This document shows positions 32,853-44,177 of a stretch of DNA of 64,000 nucleotides, one piece after another. The stretch is from Delphinapterus leucas (Eukaryota > Chordata > Mammalia > Artiodactyla > Monodontidae): the NCBI RefSeq assembly GCF_002288925.2, contig NW_022098043.1:7516732-7580731 (forward strand). The letters run 5' to 3'. How positions within the stretch are numbered: position 1 is the stretch's first letter; the number at the start of each line of letters is the position of its first letter. The notes below the pieces were generated by a model that worked only from the letters and a program-made list of their open reading frames with translations, had not been told where the DNA came from and searched no databases. Both the position numbers and the translations under genes were made by a program.

Positions 32853-33085
32853 AGGCTTGGAGTCAAAACAGACTCCAGGCTCTGGGACTTGGTCTGTCAC
32901 TTTCTGGTTATATGATGTTGGGTAAATTATTTGATATCTCTAGAACTTGGTTTCTTCTTCTGCTATATAGGAGAGAATTAGAACTGTACCACTCTTTAAG
33001 AGGATTGTTATGAAGACTATATAAAATTCTGCCTCAGAACAGGACATGCTAATGCTTTCAATAAGTGACATTTGTTATTTTCGTG
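32853..33085 (+). repeat. MIR SINE, nearly full length
   Basis: Reads in the sense direction: 'ttggagtcaaaacagactcc...gggacttggtctgtcactttctggttatatgatgttgggtaaattatttgatatctctagaacttggtttcttc...aggattgttatgaagactatat'. This is the classic MIR core. Confidence 0.75.
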
Positions 33086-33110
33086 CCTACTTGGTTCTCT
33101 TCAGGATATT

Positions 33111-33147
<37 letters not shown>
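33111..33147. repeat. (GT)n microsatellite
   Basis: About 18 TG units. Confidence 0.95.
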
Positions 33148-33148
<1 letters not shown>

Positions 33149-33371
33149 TAATTTGGCTACCTGTCTGGTATTAGTGTGAAATTTAGAAGCTCTCTCCAGG
33201 AGTTTGAGATGTCTTCCAGGTCTTTGCTTATCCCTTCCAGGATAAAAGTAGAGGCCAGGCTTGGTCATTTTCTGTTGGAAATAGTGTGGTTTATTCTTAC
33301 ACACAGAACTATTAGATTCAAATCAACTGCAAAAAAGATTAAAGAAACTTCTTTAACCACATGTCCTTTTT

Positions 33372-33722
33372 TTAAAAAAATTATTTATTTATTTATGTTT
33401 TGGCTGCGTTGGGTCCTCGTTGCTGCGTGCCAGCTTTCTCTGTTTGCGGCGAGCGGGGCTACTCTTCCTTGCGGTGCGCGTGCTCCTCATTGCTGTGGCT
33501 TCTCTTGTTGCAGAGCACGGGCTCTAGGCATGCGGGCTTTAGTAGTTGTGACACTCGGGCTCAGTGGTTGTGGCTTGTGGGCTTTAGAGCACAGGCCCAG
33601 TAGTTGTGGCACGCGGGCTTAGTTGCTCCACGGCATGTGGGATCTTCTCGGACCAGGGCTTGAACCCATGTCCCCTGCATTGGCAGGCGGATTCTTAACC
33701 ACTGTGCCACCAGGCAAGTCCC
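33372..33722 (-). mobile_element. long CHR-type SINE
   Basis: Inverted, with an AAAAAAATTATTTATTTATTTA left tail region and head CCACCAGGCAAGTCCC. Target duplication is not obvious. Confidence 0.88.
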
Positions 33723-35540
33723 ATGAAAACATTATGAATTCTATATTTTATACTTAAAATTAGGCAAACTTTGCATTGTTTCATTTTGTGTCTTTTAAAA
33801 AATATCGCAAGTTTGTTACTTGAATTATCTTAAATTACTTAAGCAAAACAAAAGTGTTTCATGCTTGTTGCTTGATTGTTGGTACACATTTGTTTTAACT
33901 CAGTTAATTTTCTCATAATGGAGCTAAATTACAAAATAAGGAGTCCAAACTGGCACTGATTATCAGGTTCAGTGTCTAGTCCTTTTCATTTTTCTCTTGA
34001 TATCCCTGTCTAAACTCTTAAGCTATGTTCACAGTAATCATTGAGAAGACATGCTCAGAATAATGCCAAAGAAGTGGAGTGGTACATGTTTTCCACCCAC
34101 TGTTCTTGTTCATTTGGTTCCTCTCTTTTTCTGAGAGATCAACTTGGTCATGTTAAGTAGTGGACTGAGATGGTGATGGTATGTGATCCACTGGTTAGAT
34201 TCTTTATTGTCTCTGGAAATGCTAAGCAAAGGACTTCTTCACTGAGGAGTAGTTATTGATCATGGCACTTATTTTAACATTACTATTTTCATTATTACAA
34301 AAGAATATGATTAAACAACTCATGGTCCCTGCAATCATTTTACTTTATCCAACTTCCAGACTTCATTTTCCTTTCAGAGGTCTTGTTTTACTAAGGAAAA
34401 ATACTCACTATTGCCTCACAGTTGTTGATTGATGGATTGTTTCAGACTTTGCAAACTGCTTTATCTTTCTAATTAAGTTAAACAGTGACTTTATTTACTG
34501 CAAGCAAGTTTTTATACTTTTTTTGATTTTTAAAATGTCTTTCATGAAGAAAATAAATTCTGAGTTTGGCAACTCTGACGGTCAGTGTTGCTAACCAGGA
34601 TAAGTAGAGGAGGCTTTGAAAATGTTTTTCACATTTCATTGTTGAAATAGATGAATGTTGACATTCCTTAAAAAAAAGAAAGCAAAGCAAAATGTATTGT
34701 TTTTTATACTTGCCTTCTCCCCCATGGAACATATTATGGCTGTCTAAAGCAGTCTTTGAAGTGACTGGTGTTTGGAAGCTGCATTCATGGCACATAAAGA
34801 TTTGATGTAGCCTCCAGAAACTGCAGTACTGACTGCATTTAGTTGGTCCTGTTGCCAAATCTTCTGTTTTGTTTTCTTCAGTTGATAATATATGTACGTA
34901 CTTAAAAATTTATACCTATTGAAAATTTCATCAGTAAATAGTGTCATTAAGCAGTTTACAAATTAACATGCCTTTACAAGTGTCATTAGTATAAAAGTAA
35001 GGCTTAGAAAAATTTAAATCATTTATATCTGTGGTTTCATCTAATATATGCTAAATAATTGTGGTAAGTTCTTTTCTCTAATTGTTGAGATTTATCTTAA
35101 TGTGGTCATATTTGATAGAGAATTTTAGCTCTTTTGTCTTTTTTCTTTATTAACAAAAACAGTTGCAACCATATTTATAAAGTAGGACTTCACCAGATGT
35201 TTTCCGAATTTCATCTTTCATGCAGTCTTATAGCTTACCATGAAATATGCCTAAAGGCATATTTGTTTGATTATGCTTCTCTTTGCATTGCATGTAACTA
35301 GAAAAAATTCCCAGTGATTTTCTTTCAAGATATTTGTGGTTAGTTTTTAAGTTTTGTTGTAAGAATGATAGTTAAGTGCAACTATTATTCAGACTTTCCG
35401 TACCCTAAACACCAAGTTTCAGATTCTGTTTGGGAAATCTATAAGACTAGAACCTATATTTTGAAATATTTAAGTGTGAAGAGTGAAAGTTTTAAAAATG
35501 AATTCTACATTAATTCAACACAGTTTTAAAAACCAAAGAT
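33723..35540. other. unique intronic DNA, low repeat content
   Basis: About 1.8 kb without a transposon I can name. A 9-bp-arm hairpin (AAATATGCC/GGCATATTT) lies at 35242-35263. The minus frame 34478-34858 has a Cys/His pattern but is rejected as a gene. Some conserved non-coding sequence is possible. Confidence 0.45.
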
Positions 35541-35898
35541 GGGACTTCCCTGGTGGCACAGTGGTTAAGAATCCGCCTGCCAGTGCAGGGGCACGGGTTC
35601 GATCCCTGGTCTGGGAAGATCCCACATGTCGTGAAGCAGCTAAGCCCGTGTGCCACAACTAATGAGCCTGTGCTATAGAGCCTGTGGGCCACAACTACTG
35701 AGCCTGAGTGCCACAACTACTGAAGCCTGCACACCTAGAGCCCATGCTCTGCCACAAGAGAAGCCACCGCAGTGAGAAGCCCATGCACTGCAACGAAGAG
35801 TTGCCCCCGCTCGCCGCAACTAGAGAAAGCCCGTGTGCAGCAACGAAGACCCAATGCAGCCAAAAATTAATTAATTAATCAATAAGTTAATTAAAAAA
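35541..35898 (+). mobile_element. long CHR-type SINE, + strand
   Basis: Full sense copy from GGGACTTCCCTGGTGGCAC through the repeated 'gccacaactactgagcc' motif to 'gaagacccaatgcagccaaaa' and a TTAATTAA-rich tail. Confidence 0.94.
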
Positions 35899-36431
35899 AG
35901 AATTTTCTAAGAACCAATCTGTAAGAACTGAGTGCTTTCACAAGCATTTTTTTCATTGTCTTTGGTGTAAGCTCAGTTTTTTGTTGATGATGTTGTTTAT
36001 TTTCATCTCAGTTCTGTCAGGGGGAAAAAGGTTTAGGATTTTATCTGTTTCACGTTTAAGGAGTTATTTCCTCTGGACACGTCCTGGGAGGCGCTTCTTG
36101 ATTTCTCTAGCTACCACTCATCTGTTTTAATAGGTAGTGCAAAACCTCTTCCAGAGTTTCCCTTGCAGGTTTACCTCTTTACTTCACTTACTTCCCATAG
36201 TTTTAGAAGAGAAACTCATTTCAGCTCCACCAGTCTGTTTTTTACCTAGCTGTGACATGATTTTTCAGATTTTTGTGGTTTTGAAAATTGCAGCCTCAGT
36301 TCACCTACAGAAATTAGCATGTGCCAGTAAATCAGGGGATGGGAAATAGAACAGAGAATTAGGAAATGGAGTGGTTTGACTATTCAATTCAGAGTGCTTG
36401 TGATTTTTCCTGCAAAAATTTGTACTCCAGT
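35899..36431. other. unique intronic DNA
   Basis: The 70-residue frame at 36137-36349 was examined; I see no splice sites framing it and no homology. Confidence 0.4.
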
Positions 36432-36846
36432 TGTCTTAGTTAGCTCAGGCTACCAAAACAAAATACCGTAGACTGAGTGGCTTAAACAACAGACATTTCT
36501 CACATTTTTGGATGCTAGGAAGTCCAAGATCAGGTGCTGGCTGACTGATTTGGTTCCTGGTGAGAACTTCCTTCTTGGATTGCAGAAGGCTGCCTTGCCT
36601 CCTTACTATGTCCTCATATGGCGGGGGGTGGGGGGGGGGAGAGAGAGAGAGAGAGAGAGACAAGCAAGCTCTCTAGTGTCTCTTACAAAGGCACTAATTC
36701 CATCATGAGGGCCCCACCCCCATGACCTCATCTAAATGTAATTGTCTCCTGAAGTCCCCATCTCCAAATACCATCACATTGTGGGGTTAGGGCTCCAGTT
36801 TATGAATTTTTTGCAGGGGGCGAGGGAGGCACCTCCATCCATAGCA
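36432..36846 (-). mobile_element. MLT1A (MaLR) solo LTR
   Basis: Inverted MLT1A: starts TGTCTTAGTTAGCTCAGGC, then 'accaaaacaaaataccgtagactgagtggcttaaacaaca', 'ggaagtccaagatcaggtgctgg', 'gggccccacccccatgacctcatctaa' and 'ccatctccaaataccatcacattg', ending CCATAGCA. The flanks ccagt/ccatt are a likely 5-bp duplication. A (G)n(GA)n tract at about 36619-36660 has expanded inside. Confidence 0.9.
36619..36660. repeat. G-run plus (GA)n tract
   Basis: GGGGGGTGGGGGGGGG followed by about ten GA units, within the MLT1A LTR. Confidence 0.9.
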
Positions 36847-37122
36847 CCATTTATGTGATTCAGAGAGCTATGGGGGAAGTGGGCAGATAGGACTACTGGG
36901 AGAAAAGTCAGCGGAGGGGATAAGTACCATAGACATGTAGAATAGTGTCCTGAGCTTAATCAGACATATAGGTAAATGTTCTTATCCAGATTAATTGAGG
37001 TGGTGGATTCAATTTGCATGGATGTGGGAGAAGAGAGAGGATGAGCTTAATACAGGCTTATTTGTTTTTATCAGTGATCAAATGAGAAAGTTTACTTGAA
37101 GTATAAGAAAGCTAGCATCTTT
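36847..37122. other. unique intronic DNA
   Basis: Nothing recognised. Confidence 0.4.
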
Positions 37123-37253
37123 GGGACTTCCCTGGTGGTCCAACGGTTAGGACTACACACTTTCACTGTTGAGGGCTGGGGTTCAATCCCTGGTCAGGGA
37201 ACTAAGATCCCACAAACCTCACAGCATGCCTCTCCCCCCCCTCCCCCCCAAAA
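37123..37253 (+). mobile_element. short CHR-family SINE, + strand
   Basis: Sense head (GGGACTTCCCTGGTGGTCC) followed by a C-rich and A tail. The 18-bp duplication AAGAAAGCTAGC(A/G)TCTTT lies at 37105-37122 and 37254-37271 with one difference. Confidence 0.95.
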
Positions 37254-37271
37254 AAGAAAGCTAGCGTCTTT

Positions 37272-38214
37272 ATAGAACTAAGAGTCTTGAATTTCAGTGA
37301 CTCCATACTCAGTGAAAAGCAGACAACACACACATCATGTATAATAGCCTTGTGGTAGGTCATTTTAAATTCTGTCAAAGAAGAGTTAAGGAGAGGTTGT
37401 TATATTTAAAACAAGTAGAATTGATTAACTATGAACAAAGAAGATTATAAATTGATTGTTAAGAAAATAAAGTGTTCTAATTTACTTACCAAACTAACAA
37501 ACTTTTTCCTTAATACATATATTAATTTACTGTCCTTTTTTTCTCAAATTTCCAGTGATGCTGATAATTAAGTAACAGGAAGAGCTAGATCTGATTGTAA
37601 AGTTTTCATTGGTTGATGAACCCTCATTTTTTTCCTCTCTGAAGAATGGTAAACTCTCAGGCTACCTGAATTCTCTCACTCTTGTATGGTATCTTTACTG
37701 TCTGCCAAGTGTTTTGTTCCATAGGTACCTAAGTAGGTGATATGTAGAAGAAAGAATTTATGTTGCCAATATTTTGTTGTATTTCACTGGCAACATAAAT
37801 CTCCTTTTCAGTTTCCTGTCAGTGATACTCCATTTTCAGGTACTACTCTATATTACTCAAGACTGTTTATTACTTCAAATTTTATTACTCCTCATCACCA
37901 TTAAAATTGGCCATCTTCTTTTACAGTTTAGCTCCAGAATTTTGACCTGTTTAGTATAGTTGACAACATGACAGCCTAACTAGCTTAGCAGTGCAGCTGT
38001 TAAAGTATTGTCAGGAAAAAAAAGAAACGGCACTATTTCACATAGAGGGGATCTAATACATGAATTTGTTGAACTAGCTGATTGATTCTCAAAGGGACAC
38101 TGAAGTAATCCAGAGATTAATAACTACAGGAAGCAGCTAACGTCCCTGGAGCTGAGGGAATGAAAAAGGAGACATGGTGGTGTTGTGAGAACCTAGGAGC
38201 TTAGAGGAAGTGTC
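37272..38214. other. unique intronic DNA
   Basis: Nothing recognised. Confidence 0.4.
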
Positions 38215-38222
38215 CTTTAGGG

Positions 38223-38453
38223 CAGCGGTCCCCAACCTTTTTGGCACTAGGGACCAGTTTCGTGGAAGACAGCTGTTCTATGGACCCGTGTGTGTGGGGG
38301 GGGGGTGAGGGGGATGGTTCAGGTGGTAATGCAAGCGATGGAGAGCGGCAGATGAAGCTTCCCTTGCTCGCAGCTCACCTCCTGCTGTGTGGCCCGGTTC
38401 CTAAGAAGCAGCGGACCGGTACCAGTCTGCGGCCCGGGTGTTGGGGACCCCTG
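38223..38453 (+). mobile_element. hAT-type non-autonomous DNA transposon
   Basis: Termini CAGCGGTCCCCAACC and GTGTTGGGGACCCCTG are inverted. 'ggcactagggaccagtttcgtggaaga', 'cagatgaagcttcccttgctcg' and 'gcggaccggtaccagtctgcggcccggg' are features of a common mammalian hAT-type repeat. The 8-bp duplications ctttaggg (38215-38222) and ttttaggg (38454-38461) differ at one base. At 231 bp it is internally deleted. I do not commit to a family name. Confidence 0.88.
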
Positions 38454-38461
38454 TTTTAGGG

Positions 38462-39227
38462 GATTGTTGGTCAAACTTGTCAGAAGAGAGTTTTACTGCA
38501 GCTTGGCCGTCAGAAACTCAGTAGGTGAGAGAGCAAGGTGAAGCTAGTACTTTGAGTATCAGGTGTGCACACCTGTCTGCTGCTGGATCTCTAAATGGCT
38601 TTCAGAGACTAGAGATCTGAATGGAGTTGGTGTCTGGAGCCATACTGACAGGAGGTGAAAGCACCTTTCTACTTACAGGGTGGATTAGAGCTGAAAGACA
38701 ATAGGTAAGTAATGGGCACAAATAATGGTAAAAGGTTATATAGTTACCTTAATAATAAAGAATAAGCTAGGACCATAAATCCCATGAATTTAAAGGGAAA
38801 AGTAAATATGGTAAAACAACATTGTTGGTAACTGTAATAATAATGACGTTATATTCCTCTATTAAATAGTCACTCAGTTTGTCAGAAACTGAAATCTAGA
38901 TATATGCATTTAAACATGACAGAGATTTAAAAACAAAAGCAGGGAAACATTAAAAGGAAAATGCTAATAAAAAGAAAGCAGGTATAAGCAGCCTTTAGAA
39001 GTCAACATAGAATGCAAGGCAAAAAACTATATGGGAGAGAGAGAATTCCTACAATATAAAATTTTAATTTCTAGAAGATGTAACTTTACAAATTCTTATA
39101 TACTTAATAATTGGTTCAGAATATATATGAAGCAAATGTAAACGTTGAAATTGACAAATTCATAATCAGTGTGTGAGATTGACATCTCAGAAAAATGGAC
39201 AGATTAGTTAGTAACCATATACTAGAT
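38462..39227. other. unique AT-rich intronic DNA
   Basis: Nothing recognised. Confidence 0.4.
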
Positions 39228-39438
39228 CATGGGTTGGCAGACTATGACCCAAGGGCCAAATCTGACCCCTCTCCTGTTTTTGGTAAGCTTTACTAGAATA
39301 CATCCATACTAATTTATTTATGAAATTCTGCTTTTGTGCTACAATTGACAAGTTGAATAGTTGCTACAGATTTTACGCCCTACAAAGCCTAAGATATTTT
39401 CTGTCTGGACCCTTACAGAATAAATTTGCCACCCCCTG
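39228..39438 (-). mobile_element. MER3-like hAT transposon, copy 1
   Basis: Starts CATGGGTTGGCAGACTATGACC and ends TTTGCCACCCCCTG, with 'gggccaaatctgacc' and 'cctacaaagcctaagatattttctgtctgg' inside. The flanks tactagat/atgtagat may be the worn 8-bp duplication. Confidence 0.72.
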
Positions 39439-39446
39439 ATGTAGAT

Positions 39447-39579
39447 TAGCAAACTAGAAAGACCAGATAGTAAATATTTTGGGGCCAGATGATCTTTTGC
39501 TGCTGCTGCTTCTTTTTTAACCCTTTAAATATGTAAAATCCTTTCTTAGGTGCTAAGGGCCATCCTTTGCCAACCCCTG
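39447..39579 (+). mobile_element. MER3-like hAT transposon, copy 2 in opposite orientation
   Basis: 'tagcaaactagaaagaccagatagtaaatattttggggccagatg' is the reverse-direction 5' end of the same family, and it ends at 'ctttgccaacccctg'. It sits only 8 bp from copy 1, with a large internal deletion. Confidence 0.65.
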
Positions 39580-40424
39580 ATACAGATAAATGACACAGAT
39601 AGTAAACTTGTTTTTATATAAATATATATTAGCACAAGAATGTATATATATTTCAAATATATGTATGAAAGAGAAATTTTGTACACAATCAACCAAGATA
39701 AAAATAATTGAGGATATCAGTGATTTGAACATCATAATTATCAAACTTTAAAAAAAATAGAGAAGGTGTTTTACCAATTCAAGTTAGAGAAACTATTACA
39801 AAGGCTATGAATAATTTGCATGAAATAATAATTAATAAATCTGTTTTAATTTAATTTTTTCTCATTCAATTAAGACTATGCTTTTTTTTTCCAGCTACTC
39901 AAGGAGTATTTATAAAATTTAATCATGTTAGGCTACAGAGAAAAAGGTTACATTCCAATCAGATTTATATTTTTTTCTAAATATACTTCTATAGAATTTA
40001 GAGCTTAACAACAAAAGAAAGACAAAATCTAAATTATGTTTAAGTTGAAACTCTACAGAATATAATTGCTGTTTTTAAAAAAGCTTATCAGATTTATAAT
40101 TTATTTTAGTTGAACATAATTATTCATAATATGAATACATATAATTATTCATAATGTTTTTCATAATCTTAAACATAATGTTGGAGTAAAAATAATAACA
40201 AAATCAGTTTATTTGGAAATTTAAAAAAACATTGACAGAGATAAAATAGAAAACATTATCTTTAGAAATGAATGACAAACAGCACTTCGTATCAGAATTT
40301 GTGTGATGTGCATAAAGTGTTACTTAGAGGAAAATGTGTAGACTTAAAGGCATATATTAGAAGATAGGAAAAGTTGAAAATAACTGGTGATCTCAATGGA
40401 AGAGTGTACCGATGAAAAATTAAT
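39580..40424. other. unique, very AT-rich DNA
   Basis: No exon. ATAATTATTCATAAT repeats at about 40116 and 40140. Confidence 0.4.
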
Positions 40425-40880
40425 CAATCTAAGAAAGAAACGGAAAATTTTATTTGAACCAAAATTCAGGATTACAACCCGGGAACAGCATCTCAGAAGG
40501 CTCTGAGAACTGTTCCACCTGTTAGAAGTCAAGGGACAGTTAATATGTTTTTTTGTTTGTTTGTTTTTTTGCGGTATGCGGGCCTAATATGTTTTTTGAG
40601 ACAGAGGGCTGGCTGTACATCAAATGCCCTATTACTGACAGTTAAAATAATCCAGAACCTCATCGTGGTGGGTCATGTGACCCCTTACAAGATCAAGAAG
40701 GAATGCTGTCTCTTAAGGTGTTGTCTTGTTGATGCTAAGAGAATGTTGCTCTTTATGGCTGATGGGAAAGGTTTGGTGATGCAGATACACAATGCACAGT
40801 GAGGGGAGAGAGGAGGCCAAAGGGCAGAGAAGATCTTTTGTTTAAATTTCTCGTCTTGCCATAAAAATATGACTTTTTAT
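40425..40880 (-). mobile_element. ERV LTR-like block
   Basis: 'acggaaaattttatttgaaccaaaattcaggattacaacccgggaacagcatctcagaaggctctgagaactgttcc' has an inverted poly-A-signal context and resembles 19190-19290. 'ggtgttgtcttgttgatgctaag' lies further right. Boundaries are uncertain. It is interrupted by the SINE stub at 40555-40584. Confidence 0.5.
40555..40584 (-). mobile_element. 30-bp truncated SINE stub
   Basis: T-rich tail then TTTGCGGTATGCGGGCC, the last bases of the short CHR subtype, and nothing more. TAATATGTTTTTT precedes (40541-40553) and follows (40585-40597) as an exact duplication. Confidence 0.9.
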
Positions 40881-41190
40881 TTCACAGCTGTTATGTTGTA
40901 ATTTAAGGATTGTAGGTTTTATTTTCATATGTATATGTAGTGTACCTTGTTCTGATGTTGTTGACTGTAAACACTAGCTATAAATTGCCACACTGCTTTA
41001 TCTGTTTTAATACCAGGAATCAAGAGCTTTTACATAGTAGTAACTAACTCTCCTTATAATATTTCTAGTTTTGAATGGCCAACTTGTGTCTACTGTCATT
41101 CAGAATATGCTCCTTTTGATAACAGCAAACTTGATGATGGTGTCAGGAAATTCGTGTGTGTGTGTGTGTGTGTCTGTGTCTGTGTCTGTA
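40881..41190. other. unique DNA with (GT)n tract at 41153-41172
   Basis: No exon seen; a short GT microsatellite ends the block. Confidence 0.5.
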
Positions 41191-41194
41191 AAAC

Positions 41195-41810
41195 ATTTGC
41201 ATGTCGTTAGTGATTAGTGATGTTGAGTATCTTTTCATGTGCTTATTGGCAATTTGTATGTATTCTTTGGAGAAAATGTCTGAATCCTTTGCCCATTTTT
41301 TTTAAAATTTATTTTATTTTTGGCTGCATTGGGTCTTCGTTGCTGCGCGCAGGCTTTCTCTAGTTGTGGCGAGCGGGGGCTTCTCTTGTGGAGCACGGGC
41401 TCTAGGTGCGCAGGCTTCAATAGTTGTGGCACACGGGCTTAGTTCCTCCGTGGCATGTGGGATCTTCCCGGACCAGGGCTCGAACCTGTGTCCCCTGCAT
41501 TGGCAGGCGGATTCTTAACCACTGCGCCACCAGGGAAGCCCCGCTCATTTTTTAATTGGATTGTTTTTTTTTTGCTGTTGAGTAGTAGGAATTCTTTATA
41601 CATTCTGGATCTCAATTCCTTATCAGATAAATGATTTGCAAATATTTTCTCTCATCAGTTGCCTTTTCACTCTGTTGATAGTGTCCTTTGCACAAAAGTT
41701 CTTAATTTTGATGAAGTCTAATTTATGTTTTTTCTCTTGTCTGTGTCTTTGATGACATATTCAAGAAACCATTGCCAAATCAGCAGTTACTTCTTTACAC
41801 TAAATGCAGT
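41195..41810 (-). mobile_element. old L1 ORF2 fragment split by SINE
   Basis: 'gatgttgagtatcttttcatgtgcttattggcaatttgtatgtattctttggagaaaatgtctgaatcctttgccc' continues after the SINE with 'ttaattggattg...gagtagtaggaattctttatacattctggatctc' and 'agaaaccattgccaaatc'. This is L1 (L1M type), inverted. Confidence 0.88.
41302..41542 (-). mobile_element. long-type CHR SINE with internal deletion
   Basis: Inverted. The left end is the long-subtype tail (GGCTGCATTGGGTCTTCG), but the body lacks one of the usual repeat modules, giving about 240 bp. Flanks 'gcccattttttt' and 'gctcatttttt' mark the target in L1. Confidence 0.9.
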
Positions 41811-42734
41811 GTAGACTATTGCATTTCTTCTTAGCTTTTAAAATTTTACACACATGGAGACTTTCAGGAAATGGTAGCATGTTTAGAGAAAAATGTATTG
41901 AGTTATCAGGAGGACAGGCATGTTTGGAAGGAACGATGGAAATACTTACTAGTAGGTGACGAACAGCTGCCAATAATAACCCCACTGGAGTGAGAAAAAT
42001 CACTGGAAGTCCAGCTGCCATGTTCAAAAAGACACTGAAAAATTCCAAGGGCTGTTAAGGGTTCAAAGAATGTATCAAGGTTCACTTTGGGAGTTAGAGG
42101 TTGAATACAAAAGTGGTGACTGAGAAGCCAGCTGGCTTATTTACATAACCATTTGGCAACCTTTAAGAAGGGAGGGAAGTAGCAAAAGGACAGACAGCTG
42201 GCCAACAGGCAAAGAAATAAGTATCAAGGACCTGGAAGGCATTATTCTACTATCTTCTCCTTGATTTTGAGTGATTGTCTCTTAACTTCAGCAGCAATGA
42301 AATTAGGAAGTATAAAACCAAAGGAGGAAAAACACTGTTGAAGTGCATATTAGAAAAGGGGACTATAAAACTTTGTATAATTCATAGAGAAGATGAAAGC
42401 TATCAGAAAGCTGGATGCATACAAAAGGCATCCTTCACCAAATCTTTGTGTTCTGCTTAGCTTGAATTACTCCAAAAAACCTTAAGGAATATAGGTTTCT
42501 TGAAGAATGACCATCCCTAGAGGGTCTTTGAAAAAGACAGTCTCGCACTAGAAGCTATTGCTGTAACAAGCTCTAAAAGTAGATCTAATGCTGTAGGAAT
42601 CAGATGGACAGATTCTCCTAAAAAATATCAACTCTTGAGTAGATAAGGGACAGTGAGTGTATGAGGATCTTGACTGTTGGAAACATTTAGAAATAATTTT
42701 AACTAAAAGCTGTCCTTCCTAATATAACTTGAAT
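41811..42734. other. unique intronic DNA
   Basis: Two short frames (41800-42048 -, 42275-42460 +) have no supporting signals. Confidence 0.4.
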
Positions 42735-43530
42735 TATAACAGTGTGAACTAGTATTTATTGTGTACTCCTATTATCAGATTATGTATTTGAGGATAATAT
42801 CTTGATGGTAGATTACCTTATAGGTTAGAGTTTTCAGAGCATTTCTCAGTTACTCACTGTACCTATTTTATCATTGCAGTAACCCTGTAGATAGATATGA
42901 TTATCTGCATTTTGTAGATTGGGAACGTTGAGTGTGAAAAGTGACATGATTTGCTTCATATACCACAGGTAGCAGTGTTGTAGGAAGGGGCACCCCTTCC
43001 AGGGCCCCAGAGTGGGCTCTTGTCTAACGTTCGGAAATGAATTGTCTGAGGAGGCACATGTGCTGACAAAGCAAGAGACTTTATTGGAAACGGGTGCCTG
43101 GGCGGAGAGCAGCAGGGTAAGGGAACCCAGGAGAACTGCTCTGCCGCGTGGCTCACAGTCTCAGGTTTTATGGTAATGGGGTTAGTTTCCATATTGTCTC
43201 TGGCCAGTTATCTTGCTTGGCCCATAGTGCGACTCAGGGTCCTTCCTGGTGCTGTGCGCATCTCTCAGCCAAGATGGATTCCAGTGAGAAGGATTCTGGG
43301 AGGTTGGTTGTCTGCTCCCTCTTTTGCCCCCTCCTGAATTCTCCCAGTTAGTTTTCAGCTGCAGCACCATGTTCTTTATAAGGACCTCCTTTATGAGACA
43401 ACTCAGGCAGGTGGGCCTGGCCAAGGCAGGTGGTTTCCATCAGCAGTTCCCTAACAGCACCATTTGTAAAGGATTGAGTCTAGATCTCCAGGTCCCAACT
43501 CTTGACATTCTTCCTAGCTTTCGCATAATT
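42735..43530 (-). repeat. MIR/L2-type relic split by an LTR
   Basis: 'ttatcattgcagtaaccctgtagatagatatgattatctgcattttgtagattgggaacgttgag...gatttgcttcatataccacagg' is inverted MIR. After the LTR (42976-43456) it resumes with 'aggattgagtctagatctccaggtc'. Confidence 0.6.
42976..43456 (-). mobile_element. solo ERV LTR, family member 2
   Basis: TGTTGTAGGAAGGGGCACCCC to CCCTAACA, same family and orientation as 1081-1577, with shared 'gagcagcagggtaagggaacccaggaga' and 'ctcagccaagatggatt'. Flanks gcag/gcac may be a 4-bp duplication. Inserted in a MIR relic. Confidence 0.8.
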
Positions 43531-43789
43531 CATCGTAGTACTTTATTTCAGGTTCGTTTTAGACAAAATAGGCTTTAATAATTTTGGGAACACAGCCACC
43601 ACATATAACATTGTTTTTATGAAATAGTATGATGTGATTTTTTTAAAACATTCAATATGAAACATCTTTGGGGGGACATAAATTTGCAAAATTGGGCTTT
43701 ATAAAAATTCAGCCACACAGTATTTAAACTTCTGGTTCTTAAATGTAGAGACACATGTCTAAATCTGAAATTAAAGAATTAGTGGGAGA

Positions 43790-44177
43790 GGGACTTCCCT
43801 GGTGGCGCAGTGGTTAAGAATCCGCCTGCTGCTGCAGGGGACACGGGTTCAAGCCCTGGTCTGGGAAGATCCCACGTGCCGTGGAGCAACTAAGCCTGTG
43901 AGCCACAACTACTGAGCCTACGTTCTAGAGCCTGTGAGCCACAACTACTGAGCCTGCATTCTAAAGCCCGTGAGCCACAACTACTGAGCCTGCATTCCAG
44001 AGCCCGTGAGCCACAACTACTAAAGCCTACACACCTAGAGCCTATGCTCCGCAGCAAAGAGAAGCCACCACAATGAGAAGCTCTGCAACGAAGAGTAGCC
44101 CCCACTCGCCACAACTAGAGAAAGCCCGCGTGCAGCAACGAAGACCCAATGCAGCCAAAAAAAAAAAAAAAAAAAAA
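43790..44177 (+). mobile_element. long CHR-type SINE with extra repeat module, + strand
   Basis: Sense copy in which the module 'tgagccacaactactgagcc' occurs in several tandem versions (43900-44010), making it longer than its neighbours. Poly-A at 44157-44176. The flanks are similar (agtgggagag / ctaggggagg). Confidence 0.92.

Noticed and set aside
34478..34858. Minus-strand 126-residue frame with Cys/His spacing like a C2H2 zinc finger (CHECSF ... H-x3-H)
   Set aside because: Spacing between the second Cys and first His is 14 rather than 12, there is no linker or second finger, codons are AT-biased, and no splice sites or promoter frame it. Probably chance.
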